Shown here piece after piece: positions 15,358-23,056 of a stretch of DNA of 41,641 nucleotides. The notes beneath the pieces were generated by a model. That model was not told the DNA's origin. It did no database searches and saw only the letters and a program-made list of their open reading frames with translations. The stretch is from an uncultured Flavobacteriales bacterium (GTDB lineage: Bacteria; Bacteroidota; Bacteroidia; Flavobacteriales_E; Vicingaceae). The DNA is taken from the NCBI GenBank assembly GCA_905479915.1, contig CAJQOH010000002.1, forward strand, positions 1-41,641, written 5' to 3'. Each line of letters opens with the position of its first letter. Position 1 is the stretch's first letter. A program made the translations under genes and the position numbers.

Positions 15358-17037
15358 ATGGAAAATCAGTATGATGTAACAATTTTAGGTGGTGGATTAG
15401 CAGGACTTACGGTCTCTTTACAATTAAAACAAGAGAAACCAGACATTAAAATTTTGGTTTTAGAAAAACGTGAAGATGCCGCTCCAGAAGCTGCTTTTAA
15501 AGTTGGTGAATCTACCGTTGAATTAGGAACTCATTACCTAAGAGAAGTTCTTGGTTTAAAAGACTACTTAGATGCAGAACAACTACCAAAACATGGACTA
15601 CGTTTCTTTTTCTCTCCTCAACACAAAGATGAAATTCATAAGAGGGTTGAACTTGGCCCAACCTTTTTCCTTCCTGTACCAAGCCATCAAATTGATAGAG
15701 GTATTTTTGAAAATGACTTGACAAAAATGTCAAGAGATTTAAAAAATGATGTACGCCTAAATGCTAAAGTTGAAAATGTAGCAATTGGTGATGAAACCCA
15801 TGAAGTTACCTATAAAAAAGATGGCGAATCTAAAACCATAAGCACAAGATGGGTTGTAGATGCTACAGGAAGAGCAAGTTTCTTAAAACGTAAATTAAAT
15901 TTTGCGGAACCCTTTGAACACAAGGTGAATGCCGCTTGGTTTAGAGTTGATTTTAAAATTGATATTGATACTTGGTCAGATGATGAAAAATGGCATTCTT
16001 ATGTAGACAATGGACTACGCCATTTAAGTACTGTCCATTTAATGGATAAAGGTTATTGGGTATGGATAATTCCTTTAACAGAAGACAGAACAAGTGTTGG
16101 AATCGTTGCTGACGAATCTATTCACGATTTTAAAGATTATAACACATTAGAAAAATCATTGGCATGGATTTCTAAAAACGAACCTCAATTTGGAAAAGAA
16201 TTAGACCAGTTAACAGATAAAATTCTTGACTTTAAATTAATGAAGCATTTTGCTCACGCTTCTAAAGAAACATTCTCTACGGATAGATGGGCTGTTGTTG
16301 GTGAATCTGGTCTTTTTACAGATCCTTTCTACTCTCCTGGAACAGATTTTATCTCTATTGGAAACACCCTAACTGCAGATCTTATTCAACATGATCTTAA
16401 CGGAGAGGATATTTTTTATAGAACTAAATTCCATGCACAAGTATTTAGAGCCTTGTATGACAATTGGATGCCAATCTATGCTAACCAATATCCTCTTTGG
16501 GGAAGCTCTCAAATAATGATTAGTAAAATCATGTGGGACTGGGCTTCCTACTGGGGATTAAATTGTTTATTATTCTTAAACAATAGCCTAACCAATTTAG
16601 AACTAATGAAAAAATTAGTTGCTGGTCCTAAAGCATTAATGAACCGTTATGGGGAGTTAAGCTTACAAATGCAACGTTTATTTCAAGATTGGGAAGCTTA
16701 CGATACTGCCGATTTAACAGACAACTATGTTGATCCTTTCGATGTAGAATTTATGAAAGTTTTACAAGAAGATATTGTAGAAAAACAAGTAGATGATGCT
16801 GAATTAAATCGAAAATTAATTGAAAACATGGAGCTATTAGAGTATTTTGCTGCAGAGCTCTTCAGACTTGTTAGTAATAATGCACATGGAACTTCTATGG
16901 ACATACCAGTTGATCCTTATACCATGTCTTTAAATAATGACAGAACTCTAAAAAGCAAAAACAGCAAAGAGCTTGGTAGAAATAGTTATGTTGCAAAAGA
17001 ACTGCTAAATCAGTGGATGTATCCGGAGCCTGAATAG
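15358..17037 (+). CDS. Flavin-dependent halogenase-like NAD(P)/FAD oxidoreductase
   Basis: 559 residues, the length of flavin-dependent halogenases. The N-terminal FAD-binding motif is ILGGGLAGLTVSL. GESTVELGTHYL is the family's flavin loop. K78 in QLPKHGLRFFF sits where the catalytic Lys79 of PrnA/RebH lies, and WVWIIP (234-239) fits the halogenase motif WxWxIP. The later GESGLFTDPFYSPGTDF is the second FAD contact region. A free reduced-flavin-dependent halogenation of an aromatic or carrier-bound substrate is plausible. Related non-halogenating reductases share some features. No biosynthetic cluster surrounds it. A strong terminator follows directly. Confidence 0.75.
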   Translation: MENQYDVTILGGGLAGLTVSLQLKQEKPDIKILVLEKREDAAPEAAFKVGESTVELGTHYLREVLGLKDYLDAEQLPKHGLRFFFSPQHKDEIHKRVELGPTFFLPVPSHQIDRGIFENDLTKMSRDLKNDVRLNAKVENVAIGDETHEVTYKKDGESKTISTRWVVDATGRASFLKRKLNFAEPFEHKVNAAWFRVDFKIDIDTWSDDEKWHSYVDNGLRHLSTVHLMDKGYWVWIIPLTEDRTSVGIVADESIHDFKDYNTLEKSLAWISKNEPQFGKELDQLTDKILDFKLMKHFAHASKETFSTDRWAVVGESGLFTDPFYSPGTDFISIGNTLTADLIQHDLNGEDIFYRTKFHAQVFRALYDNWMPIYANQYPLWGSSQIMISKIMWDWASYWGLNCLLFLNNSLTNLELMKKLVAGPKALMNRYGELSLQMQRLFQDWEAYDTADLTDNYVDPFDVEFMKVLQEDIVEKQVDDAELNRKLIENMELLEYFAAELFRLVSNNAHGTSMDIPVDPYTMSLNNDRTLKSKNSKELGRNSYVAKELLNQWMYPEPE

Positions 17038-17040
17038 AAT

Positions 17041-17070
17041 AAAAAAGCCTCATAAAATGAGGCTTTTTTA
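17041..17070. terminator. Bidirectional intrinsic terminator
   Basis: GCCTCAT (17047-17053) and ATGAGGC (17057-17063) form a 7-bp stem with a 3-base loop, flanked by A- and T-runs that extend the stem. It ends the halogenase-like gene and, on the other strand, thiL. Confidence 0.9.
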
Positions 17071-17090
17071 TTCTATATTTTATGTAGAAC

Positions 17091-18146
17091 TTATTTCTTC
17101 TTCAAAACAGCATCCCAGCCCTGAGCACTTAACTCCTGCACCTGTTCGCTTTTAGAAACAAACTGATATGATCCTTTATCAGAAGTAATATGACCAATTA
17201 CAGCTACGCGCTTTTGGTCTTTAATCTTTTCATAATCATCCAAAGAAATGGTAAACATTAATTCATAATCTTCTCCACCATTTAATGCACAAACCGTAGG
17301 ATCTAATTTCATTTCTTCAGCAGCATTTACTGTTGTAAAATCGAGAGGTATTTTATTTTCGTAAATCGTACAACCTACTTCCGACTGTCTACAAATATGA
17401 ATTAAATCTGAAGATAACCCATCAGAAACATCTATCATAGAAGTTGGTGTAACACCAATCTCTTCAAACATATCAATCACATCCTTCCTAGGTTCAGGCT
17501 TTAACTGTCTTTCTAAAACATAATCATATCCAGAAAAATCTGGTTGAATCTGAGCATTCTCTTTGAAAATTTGCTTTTCACGCTCTAACAATTGTAGCCC
17601 CATAAAAGCACCTCCTAAATCTCCTGAAACACAAATCAAATCATTCTCTTTAGCTCCATCTCTGTAAACAAGCTTCTCTTTCTCTCCTTCACCAATTGCA
17701 GTAATACTAATAATTAGGCCAGAGGTAGAAGATGTTGTATCTCCACCAACCAAATCAACCCCATAAATATTACAAGCCAACAAAATCCCTTCATACAATT
17801 CTTCCAATGCCTCTACAGACATTCTATTAGAAACTGCTAAAGAAACCGTAATCTGTTTAGGTGCAGCATTCATTGCATAAATATCAGAAAGATTAACCGC
17901 TACAGCTTTATATCCCAAATGTTTCATGGGCATGTATAACAAATCAAAATGAATTCCTTCTACCAGCAAATCTGTAGAAACAACTGTTTGTTTATTTTCA
18001 TATTCAATAACAGCAGCATCATCACCCACCCCTCTTTTAGAGGATTTATTTTGCAATTTGATATTCTCTGTTAAGTGATCAATTAAGCCAAACTCGCCTA
18101 ACTCTTCTAATTCACTTACTGGTTTTTCATTTTTATCTTCTAACAT
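17091..18146 (-). CDS. thiL: Thiamine-monophosphate kinase
   Basis: 351 residues, in the AIR-synthase-related kinase family. Signatures in order: GVGDDAAVIE, STDLLVEGIHFDLLYMP, VAVNLSDIYAMNA, DLVGGDTTSSTSG, ICVSGDLGGAFMGLQLL, MIDVSDGLSSDL, and GGEDYELMFTI. It phosphorylates thiamine monophosphate to thiamine diphosphate, the cofactor of the dxs and ilvB products in this window. A TACCTTTG element lies just before the ATG. A divergent YdcF-like gene lies upstream, with a tandem repeat array between them. Confidence 0.95.
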   Translation of the reverse strand: MLEDKNEKPVSELEELGEFGLIDHLTENIKLQNKSSKRGVGDDAAVIEYENKQTVVSTDLLVEGIHFDLLYMPMKHLGYKAVAVNLSDIYAMNAAPKQITVSLAVSNRMSVEALEELYEGILLACNIYGVDLVGGDTTSSTSGLIISITAIGEGEKEKLVYRDGAKENDLICVSGDLGGAFMGLQLLEREKQIFKENAQIQPDFSGYDYVLERQLKPEPRKDVIDMFEEIGVTPTSMIDVSDGLSSDLIHICRQSEVGCTIYENKIPLDFTTVNAAEEMKLDPTVCALNGGEDYELMFTISLDDYEKIKDQKRVAVIGHITSDKGSYQFVSKSEQVQELSAQGWDAVLKKK

Positions 18147-18150
18147 GGTG

Positions 18151-18158
18151 CAAAGGTA
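18151..18158 (-). promoter_or_regulatory. Probable -7 promoter element for thiL
   Basis: The minus strand reads TACCTTTG, matching TAnnTTTG, four bases upstream of the thiL ATG. A transcript from it would be leaderless or nearly so. Alternatively it is a chance match. Confidence 0.35.
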
Positions 18159-18160
18159 TG

Positions 18161-18200
18161 AAAGTTCATAAAGTTAAAAAGTTTGTAAAGTCAGAAAGTT
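18161..18200. repeat. Tandem AAAGTT array, 8-9 base period
   Basis: AAAGTT or AAAGTC begins at 18161, 18170, 18178, 18187 and 18195, giving five copies at alternating 8- and 9-base spacing. It is the reverse complement of the AACTTT units at 187-266. It lies between divergent thiL and the YdcF-like gene, where promoters are expected. Confidence 0.65.
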
Positions 18201-18296
18201 AGCAGTTTCTTTTCTACCTTAGCCTTTATCAATTTTTTAAGAAAAATATTATCCGTTACTAAACAACCATTTAAATGGCTCCTCCTCACTTTTGGA

Positions 18297-18947
18297 GTGT
18301 TATTTACAATCATTATCCTCCTTTCATTTACTACTCTTCCTTTTTGGATGTATTATGGTTTAAGTATTTCAGCTCAAAAACTAGAATCTCCACCAAAGCA
18401 CATTGTTGTAATGAGTGGCAACGGAATACCTAGTGAATCTGGTTTAATGCGCACCTATTATGCTTCTGAAGTTGCAAAAAATCACCCCAACACAAAGGTC
18501 ATCGTAACAATGCCTGGAGACACTACAGATACGACCTCTGCTTGCTACCTGATGAAAAAGGAGTTAATTATTAGAGGGGTTGAAAAACGCAGAATTTCTT
18601 TTGAAAATGTAGGAACCAATACACGGTCTCAAGCGCAAGAAATAAAAAAGCTTATTAAAGGAAATCCTGCAATAATAGTCATTACATCTCCAGAGCACAT
18701 TTATCGTTCTTTAGCTACATTTAATAAAATTGGCCTAACAAAAGTAACTGGTCATGCCGCTTTTGAAGAAGCGGTAGAAGCCTCTTTTTTATTTGAAGAT
18801 GATGAATTAGGAGGCAATAAGCTTATTCCAAAAATTGGTGATAACACTCAGATTCGCTACCAATTTTGGTCACATTTAAAATATCAAATCATCGTATATC
18901 GTGAATATACAGCCATTGCTTTTTACAAGTTAAAAGGGTGGATTTAG
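18297..18947 (+). CDS. YdcF/DUF218-like membrane-anchored protein
   Basis: 216 residues counted from a GTG at 18297. One N-terminal membrane helix (about 2-24) is followed by a DUF218/YdcF-type domain: HIVVMSGNGIPSESGLMRTY, VIVTMPGDTTDT, ENVGTNTRSQAQEIKKLI and IVITSPEHIYRSLATF. Relatives are thought to act on envelope or cofactor-related substrates, but the activity is unproven. The start is uncertain: the frame stays open for 36 codons upstream and encodes RKILSVTKQPFKWLLLTFG, a typical positively charged pre-helix. It contains no ATG, GTG or TTG, so the true start may be a rarer codon upstream. Confidence 0.7.
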   Translation: MLFTIIILLSFTTLPFWMYYGLSISAQKLESPPKHIVVMSGNGIPSESGLMRTYYASEVAKNHPNTKVIVTMPGDTTDTTSACYLMKKELIIRGVEKRRISFENVGTNTRSQAQEIKKLIKGNPAIIVITSPEHIYRSLATFNKIGLTKVTGHAAFEEAVEASFLFEDDELGGNKLIPKIGDNTQIRYQFWSHLKYQIIVYREYTAIAFYKLKGWI

Positions 18948-18986
18948 CAAACCCTTGACATTCCCCTTCTTTATTCCTATAAAAAC

Positions 18987-19017
18987 TTTGTACAGTACCA
19001 CATTTTAGGTATTTTTG
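18987..19017 (+). promoter_or_regulatory. Promoter of the suf operon
   Basis: TTTG (18987-18990), a 19-base spacer, then TATTTTTG (19010-19017) give a full match to the Bacteroidota promoter pattern TTTG-N17-20-TAnnTTTG. The expected start site near 19023 leaves a leader of about 27 bases before sufA. It is the best-formed promoter in the window. Confidence 0.75.
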
Positions 19018-19023
19018 CCTTAG

Positions 19024-19040
19024 TTTAGAATGAATCTAAA
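19024..19040. promoter_or_regulatory. Candidate FUR/PerR-family operator at the suf start site
   Basis: TTTAGA-ATGAA-TCTAAA is a perfect 6-bp inverted repeat with a 5-base spacer. Read as TTAGAAT-G-AATCTAA it approximates the 7-1-7 boxes bound by FUR/PerR-family repressors, with one mismatched pair. It covers the predicted transcription start, a natural repressor position. Suf operons are often iron- or peroxide-controlled. The assignment is inference. Confidence 0.4.
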
Positions 19041-19049
19041 TAAGAGATT

Positions 19050-19376
19050 ATGATAACAGTTTCAGAAAATGCAAAAAACAAAGCCATCACACTAATGGCA
19101 GAGGATAACGCTCCAAACGGTAGTTTTATTCGAGTTGGTGTAAAAGGTGGTGGTTGTTCAGGTTTAACTTATGACATGAGTTTTGACCACATCATCAATG
19201 ATGATGATAAAGAATTTGAAGACAAAGGAGTAAAAATAGTCTGTGATAAAAAGAGCATCTTATATCTTGCCGGAACAGAATTGGATTATTCTGGAGGTTT
19301 AAATGGGAAAGGATTTGTTTTTGTTAATCCAAACGCAAGCAGAACATGTGGTTGTGGTGAGAGTTTTTCACTTTAG
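19050..19376 (+). CDS. sufA: Iron-sulfur cluster carrier protein, A-type (SufA/IscA)
   Basis: 108 residues, the normal A-type carrier length. The three conserved cysteines are C36 in VKGGGCSGLTYDMSF and C100/C102 in RTCGCGESFSL. It receives clusters from the SufBCD scaffold and hands them to target proteins in the cytoplasm. It is the first gene of the suf operon, 16 bases before sufB, directly under the promoter at 18987-19017. Confidence 0.93.
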   Translation: MITVSENAKNKAITLMAEDNAPNGSFIRVGVKGGGCSGLTYDMSFDHIINDDDKEFEDKGVKIVCDKKSILYLAGTELDYSGGLNGKGFVFVNPNASRTCGCGESFSL

Positions 19377-19392
19377 TAAAATATAGATTGAT

Positions 19393-20850
19393 ATGAAAAA
19401 AGTTGTTGCATATACTGAAGATGAACTTGGAAAACAGTTAGAAGAAAACCAAGAGTATAAATATGGTTTTACTACCGATATTGAATCTGAAGTAATTCCT
19501 GTAGGATTAAACGAAGATGTTGTTCGTTTGATTTCTTCTAAAAAAAACGAACCTGAATGGTTATTGGATTTTAGATTAAAAGCATTTGCCAATTGGCAAA
19601 AAATGGCTGAACAAAAATGGGCACATGTTGATTATCCTGAAATAGATTTTCAAGCCATTTCTTACTACGCTGCTCCAAAAGATAAAGTTGATGTTGACTG
19701 GGATGATGTTGATCCAGAGCTAAAAGCTACTATGGATAAACTGGGAATTTCAATGGATGAACAAAAATCATTGAGTGGCGTTGCCGTTGATTTTGTTATG
19801 GATTCTGTTTCTGTAAAAACATCTTTCCAAGATAAATTAAGTGAATTGGGAATAATTTTCGGTTCATTTAGCGATGCTGTTCAAAATCATCCTGAACTCG
19901 TAAAAAAATATTTAGGATCTGTTGTTCCTAGTACGGATAATTTTTATGCTGCATTGAATGCTGCTGTATTCTCTGATGGTTCTTTTTGTTATATTCCTAA
20001 AGGTGTTAGATGCCCAATGGAATTATCTACCTACTTCAGAATTAACGAAGCAAATACAGGTCAATTTGAAAGAACACTTTTAGTTGCAGACGAGGATAGC
20101 TATGTAAGCTACCTTGAAGGATGTACTGCCCCTATGAGAGATGAGAATCAATTGCACGCTGCTGTAGTTGAATTGGTTTCTTTGGATCGTGCAGAAATAA
20201 AATATTCAACAGTTCAGAACTGGTACCCAGGAGATAAAGATGGAAATGGTGGTATTTACAACTTTGTGACAAAAAGAGGTATCTGCCACAATGGTTCTAA
20301 AATATCGTGGACACAAGTTGAAACAGGTTCTGCTGTTACATGGAAATACCCATCCTGTATCTTAAAAGGAGACAACTCTATCGGAGAGTTTTTCTCTGTT
20401 GCAGTAACCAACAATCATCAACAAGCAGATACTGGAACAAAAATGATTCACCTAGGGAAAAACACGAAGAGTACAGTGATTTCAAAAGGAATTTCTGCTG
20501 GCTTTAGTAACAATTCTTACAGAGGATTAATCCAGATCAATAAGAACGCTAAAAACGCTAGAAATTTTACGCAGTGTGATTCTTTATTGATGGGAGATAA
20601 ATGTGGTGCACACACTTTCCCTTATATCGAAACAAAAAATAGTTCTGCAAAAGTTGAGCATGAGGCTACAACTTCAAAAATAGGGGAAGATCAAATATTT
20701 TACTGCAATCAAAGAGGGATTGATACTGAGAAAGCGATTAACCTGATTGTTAACGGATACTGTAAAGATGTATTAAATCAATTACCCATGGAATTTGCTG
20801 TTGAAGCTCAAAAGCTTCTTGAAATTAGTTTAGAAGGTTCTGTAGGATAA
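19393..20850 (+). CDS. sufB: Fe-S cluster assembly scaffold subunit SufB
   Basis: 485 residues, typical SufB. Characteristic stretches are [60 protein letters not shown] and [19 protein letters not shown]. The C-terminal ends with the helical [20 protein letters not shown]. SufB forms the SufBC2D complex, on which clusters are built with sulfur from SufSE. The other complex members sufC and sufD are unusually separated from it here by three foreign genes (20862-22233). Confidence 0.97.
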   Translation: MKKVVAYTEDELGKQLEENQEYKYGFTTDIESEVIPVGLNEDVVRLISSKKNEPEWLLDFRLKAFANWQKMAEQKWAHVDYPEIDFQAISYYAAPKDKVDVDWDDVDPELKATMDKLGISMDEQKSLSGVAVDFVMDSVSVKTSFQDKLSELGIIFGSFSDAVQNHPELVKKYLGSVVPSTDNFYAALNAAVFSDGSFCYIPKGVRCPMELSTYFRINEANTGQFERTLLVADEDSYVSYLEGCTAPMRDENQLHAAVVELVSLDRAEIKYSTVQNWYPGDKDGNGGIYNFVTKRGICHNGSKISWTQVETGSAVTWKYPSCILKGDNSIGEFFSVAVTNNHQQADTGTKMIHLGKNTKSTVISKGISAGFSNNSYRGLIQINKNAKNARNFTQCDSLLMGDKCGAHTFPYIETKNSSAKVEHEATTSKIGEDQIFYCNQRGIDTEKAINLIVNGYCKDVLNQLPMEFAVEAQKLLEISLEGSVG

Positions 20851-20861
20851 ACCCTTTGAAT

Positions 20862-21326
20862 ATGAAAAAAATTATCATCATAATTACATTCATTTGTCTG
20901 ACCAATATTATTCAGGCACAAGATGAAGCTGCCCGAATTAAACATTACAACACAGAAGATAATGTTGCTTTATCAGGCTATGACCCTATTACTTACTTTG
21001 CTAACAAACCTGTTCCTGGAAAAGAATCAATTAGTTACACTTACAAAGGAATCACTTATCGTTTTATAAATGATAAAAGCCTAGGTTTATTCAAAGCGAA
21101 TCCTGAAAAGTATGAACCCGCTTATGGCGGATGGTGTGCTTACGCATTAGCTAAAGAGAAGCCAGTTTTGATGGAAGCTGATCCAGAGACTTATAAAATC
21201 GTAGATGGTAAACTTTATGTTTTTTACAATAGTTTCGGCATAAACACTGTAAAAAAGTGGAATAAAAACGAACCTAAATCAAAAACCTCTGCCGATAAAA
21301 ACTGGGGAGATATCATTAAGAAATAA
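20862..21326 (+). CDS. Secreted YHS-domain protein, copy 1
   Basis: 154 residues from the ATG at 20862 (an in-frame TTG two codons earlier is less likely). It has a signal peptide (MKKIIIIITFICLTNIIQAQ) then a YHS domain: VALSGYDPITYFANKPVPG, GITYRFINDKSLGLFKANP, and KYEPAYGGWCAYALA with the single conserved Cys. YHS domains are small, proposed metal-binding modules found near metal transport and redox proteins. The role of this secreted form is unknown. It begins 11 bases after sufB and ends at the base before copy 2, so it is in the suf transcript. It is clearly a tandem paralogue of the next gene. Confidence 0.8.
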   Translation: MKKIIIIITFICLTNIIQAQDEAARIKHYNTEDNVALSGYDPITYFANKPVPGKESISYTYKGITYRFINDKSLGLFKANPEKYEPAYGGWCAYALAKEKPVLMEADPETYKIVDGKLYVFYNSFGINTVKKWNKNEPKSKTSADKNWGDIIKK

Positions 21327-21818
21327 ATGACAGCTATCAAAAACATATTGGTGATATTGATCTTATTTATAGCAACTTCTATTTCTTATAGCCAAGAAGC
21401 TGTTCAAACAAGAATTGCTCATTTTAATTTGAAAAAAACGATAGCGATATCAGGTTACGATCCAGTAGCTTATTTTTCAAATTCACCAACCAAAGGAAAT
21501 CCAAAATTCACTCAGAAACATAATGGGATAACCTATTTATTCTCTTCTGAGAAAAATAAAAAAAGCTTTATAGCCAACCCTAATAAATACGAACCTGCTT
21601 ACGGAGGTTGGTGTGCGTATGCAATGGGGCTAAAAAAAGCAGATAAGGTTTCGGTTAACCCCAAAACTTTTAAAATAATAGATAATAAACTTTATTTATT
21701 CTACAACAAACTAGGAATTAACACCTTAGAGAAATGGAACAAAGAAGGTGAAGAAGTATTTAAAAATAACGCAGATCGAAACTGGAAATTGATAATTTCC
21801 AATAGAGTTCAACGTTGA
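21327..21818 (+). CDS. Secreted YHS-domain protein, copy 2
   Basis: 163 residues with a signal peptide ending near ISYSQ. It keeps the same layout as copy 1: IAISGYDPVAYFSNSPTKGN, GITYLFSSEKNKKSFIANP, KYEPAYGGWCAYAMG, then KLYLFYNKLGINTLEKWN. The body is well conserved between copies; signal peptide and tail differ. A shared KLYxFYN...GINT...KWN tail shows that the duplicated unit is more than the YHS core. It begins on the base after copy 1. The last codons run into the AACGTT repeat at 21811. Confidence 0.8.
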   Translation: MTAIKNILVILILFIATSISYSQEAVQTRIAHFNLKKTIAISGYDPVAYFSNSPTKGNPKFTQKHNGITYLFSSEKNKKSFIANPNKYEPAYGGWCAYAMGLKKADKVSVNPKTFKIIDNKLYLFYNKLGINTLEKWNKEGEEVFKNNADRNWKLIISNRVQR

Positions 21819-21842
21819 AAGGTTAAAACGTTTTTTAACGTT
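21811..21842. repeat. AACGTT repeat, left flank of the four-helix-bundle gene
   Basis: AACGTT occurs at 21811, 21827 and 21837 within 32 bases, embedded in T- and A-rich spacers. It overlaps the last codons of YHS copy 2 and ends 17 bases before the four-helix-bundle ATG. A matching cluster follows that gene at 22246-22267, so the gene is bracketed. Confidence 0.7.
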
Positions 21843-21858
21843 AGTATTAGAAAGGAAC

Positions 21859-22233
21859 ATGGCATCGTTTACAACATTTGAAGAAATACAAGCTTGGCAG
21901 AAGTCAAAAGATATTGCTTTGGATATTTATAAAATAACGAATGACACCTCATTCAAAAACGATTTTGATTTATCTCGACAAATGAGACGATGTGCAATTT
22001 CTGTTTCATCAAATATTGCAGAAGGATTTGAAAGACAGACAACAAAAGAATTTATACAATTTTTATTTATTGCTAAAGGCTCTTGTGGAGAGTTAAGATC
22101 GCAATTATATATTGCGTTTGAATTAGATTATATTGATACAAAAATAAAAGACAAACTAATTGATGATTGTGATTTCACATCTAAAATGATTAGTAAATTA
22201 ATTACATATTTAAAAACAACGATTAAAAAATAG
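21859..22233 (+). CDS. Four helix bundle protein (23S rRNA intervening-sequence protein family)
   Basis: 124 residues, all helical. The family pattern (TIGR02436 type) is visible: FEEIQAWQKSKDIALDIYKI, then DLSRQMRRCAISVSSNIAEG, FERQTTKEFIQFLFIAKGSC and GELRSQLYIAFEL. Relatives were first noted inside spirochaete 23S rRNA and occur scattered, often alone, in Bacteroidota genomes; the function is unknown. Here it interrupts the suf operon on the coding strand and is flanked by AACGTT repeats that neighbouring operon genes lack. This suggests a transferable cassette. No rRNA sequence is near it. Confidence 0.85.
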   Translation: MASFTTFEEIQAWQKSKDIALDIYKITNDTSFKNDFDLSRQMRRCAISVSSNIAEGFERQTTKEFIQFLFIAKGSCGELRSQLYIAFELDYIDTKIKDKLIDDCDFTSKMISKLITYLKTTIKK

Positions 22234-22245
22234 TTAAACAGTTTT

Positions 22246-22267
22246 AACGTGAAAACGTTAGAACGTT
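22246..22267. repeat. AACGTT repeat, right flank of the four-helix-bundle gene
   Basis: AACGT at 22246, AACGTT at 22254 and AACGTT at 22262 give an 8-base period. It starts 12 bases after the four-helix-bundle stop and ends 19 bases before sufC. It mirrors the left cluster at 21811-21842. Confidence 0.7.
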
Positions 22268-22286
22268 AAAACTTGACAAACGCTAT

Positions 22287-23045
22287 ATGTTAAAAATAAA
22301 AGATTTACACGCAAATATTGAAGACAAAGAAATTCTTAAAGGAATTAATCTAGAGATTAAAGCCGGAGAAGTACATGCTATTATGGGACCTAACGGATCT
22401 GGAAAGAGTACCTTATCTGCTGTTCTAGCCGGAAGAGAAGAATACGAAGTAACCAAAGGAGAAGTTGATTTTGGTGGTAGTGATATTTTGGAAATGAGTC
22501 CAGAAGATAGAGCCAGAGAAGGATTATTCTTAGCTTTTCAATATCCTATTGAAATTCCAGGAGTAAGTAACATTAATTTCTTAAAGACAGCAATTAACGA
22601 AACAAGAGCTCATAAAGGTCAAGAAGCTGTTACAGCAAAAGAATTTTTAGCATTGGTTAAAGAAAAATCTGCTTTAGTTGAATTAGATGCTAAATTAGCT
22701 TCAAGATCTGTAAACGAAGGTTTTTCTGGTGGAGAGAAAAAGAGAAATGAAATTTTTCAAATGGCTATGCTAGAACCTAAACTATCAATATTAGATGAAA
22801 CTGATTCTGGATTGGATATTGATGCATTAAGAATAGTTGCAAACGGTGTTAACACCTTAAAATCTAAAGATAATGCAACAGTTGTTATTACACACTACCA
22901 AAGATTATTAGATTACATCGTTCCAGATTTTGTTCATGTACTTTACAACGGAAAAATTGTAAAAACTGGTGGAAAGGAATTGGCTCTTGAATTAGAAGAA
23001 AAAGGGTATGATTGGATTAAAGAAGAAGTTGACGCAGTAAGCTAA
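22287..23045 (+). CDS. sufC: Fe-S cluster assembly ATPase SufC
   Basis: 252 residues. Walker A is [17 protein letters not shown], the signature is [18 protein letters not shown], and Walker B is [20 protein letters not shown]. The ETDSGLDID form is specific to SufC rather than transport ATPases. The switch region is [12 protein letters not shown]. It powers the SufBC2D scaffold. It lies 53 bases after the four-helix-bundle gene and 11 bases before sufD. Confidence 0.97.
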   Translation: MLKIKDLHANIEDKEILKGINLEIKAGEVHAIMGPNGSGKSTLSAVLAGREEYEVTKGEVDFGGSDILEMSPEDRAREGLFLAFQYPIEIPGVSNINFLKTAINETRAHKGQEAVTAKEFLALVKEKSALVELDAKLASRSVNEGFSGGEKKRNEIFQMAMLEPKLSILDETDSGLDIDALRIVANGVNTLKSKDNATVVITHYQRLLDYIVPDFVHVLYNGKIVKTGGKELALELEEKGYDWIKEEVDAVS

Positions 23046-23056
23046 GAATTAGAACA

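Noticed and set aside
21859-22233. Intervening sequence within a 23S rRNA gene
   Set aside because: The protein family is named for that setting, but no rRNA sequence is present here; the gene lies in a protein operon.
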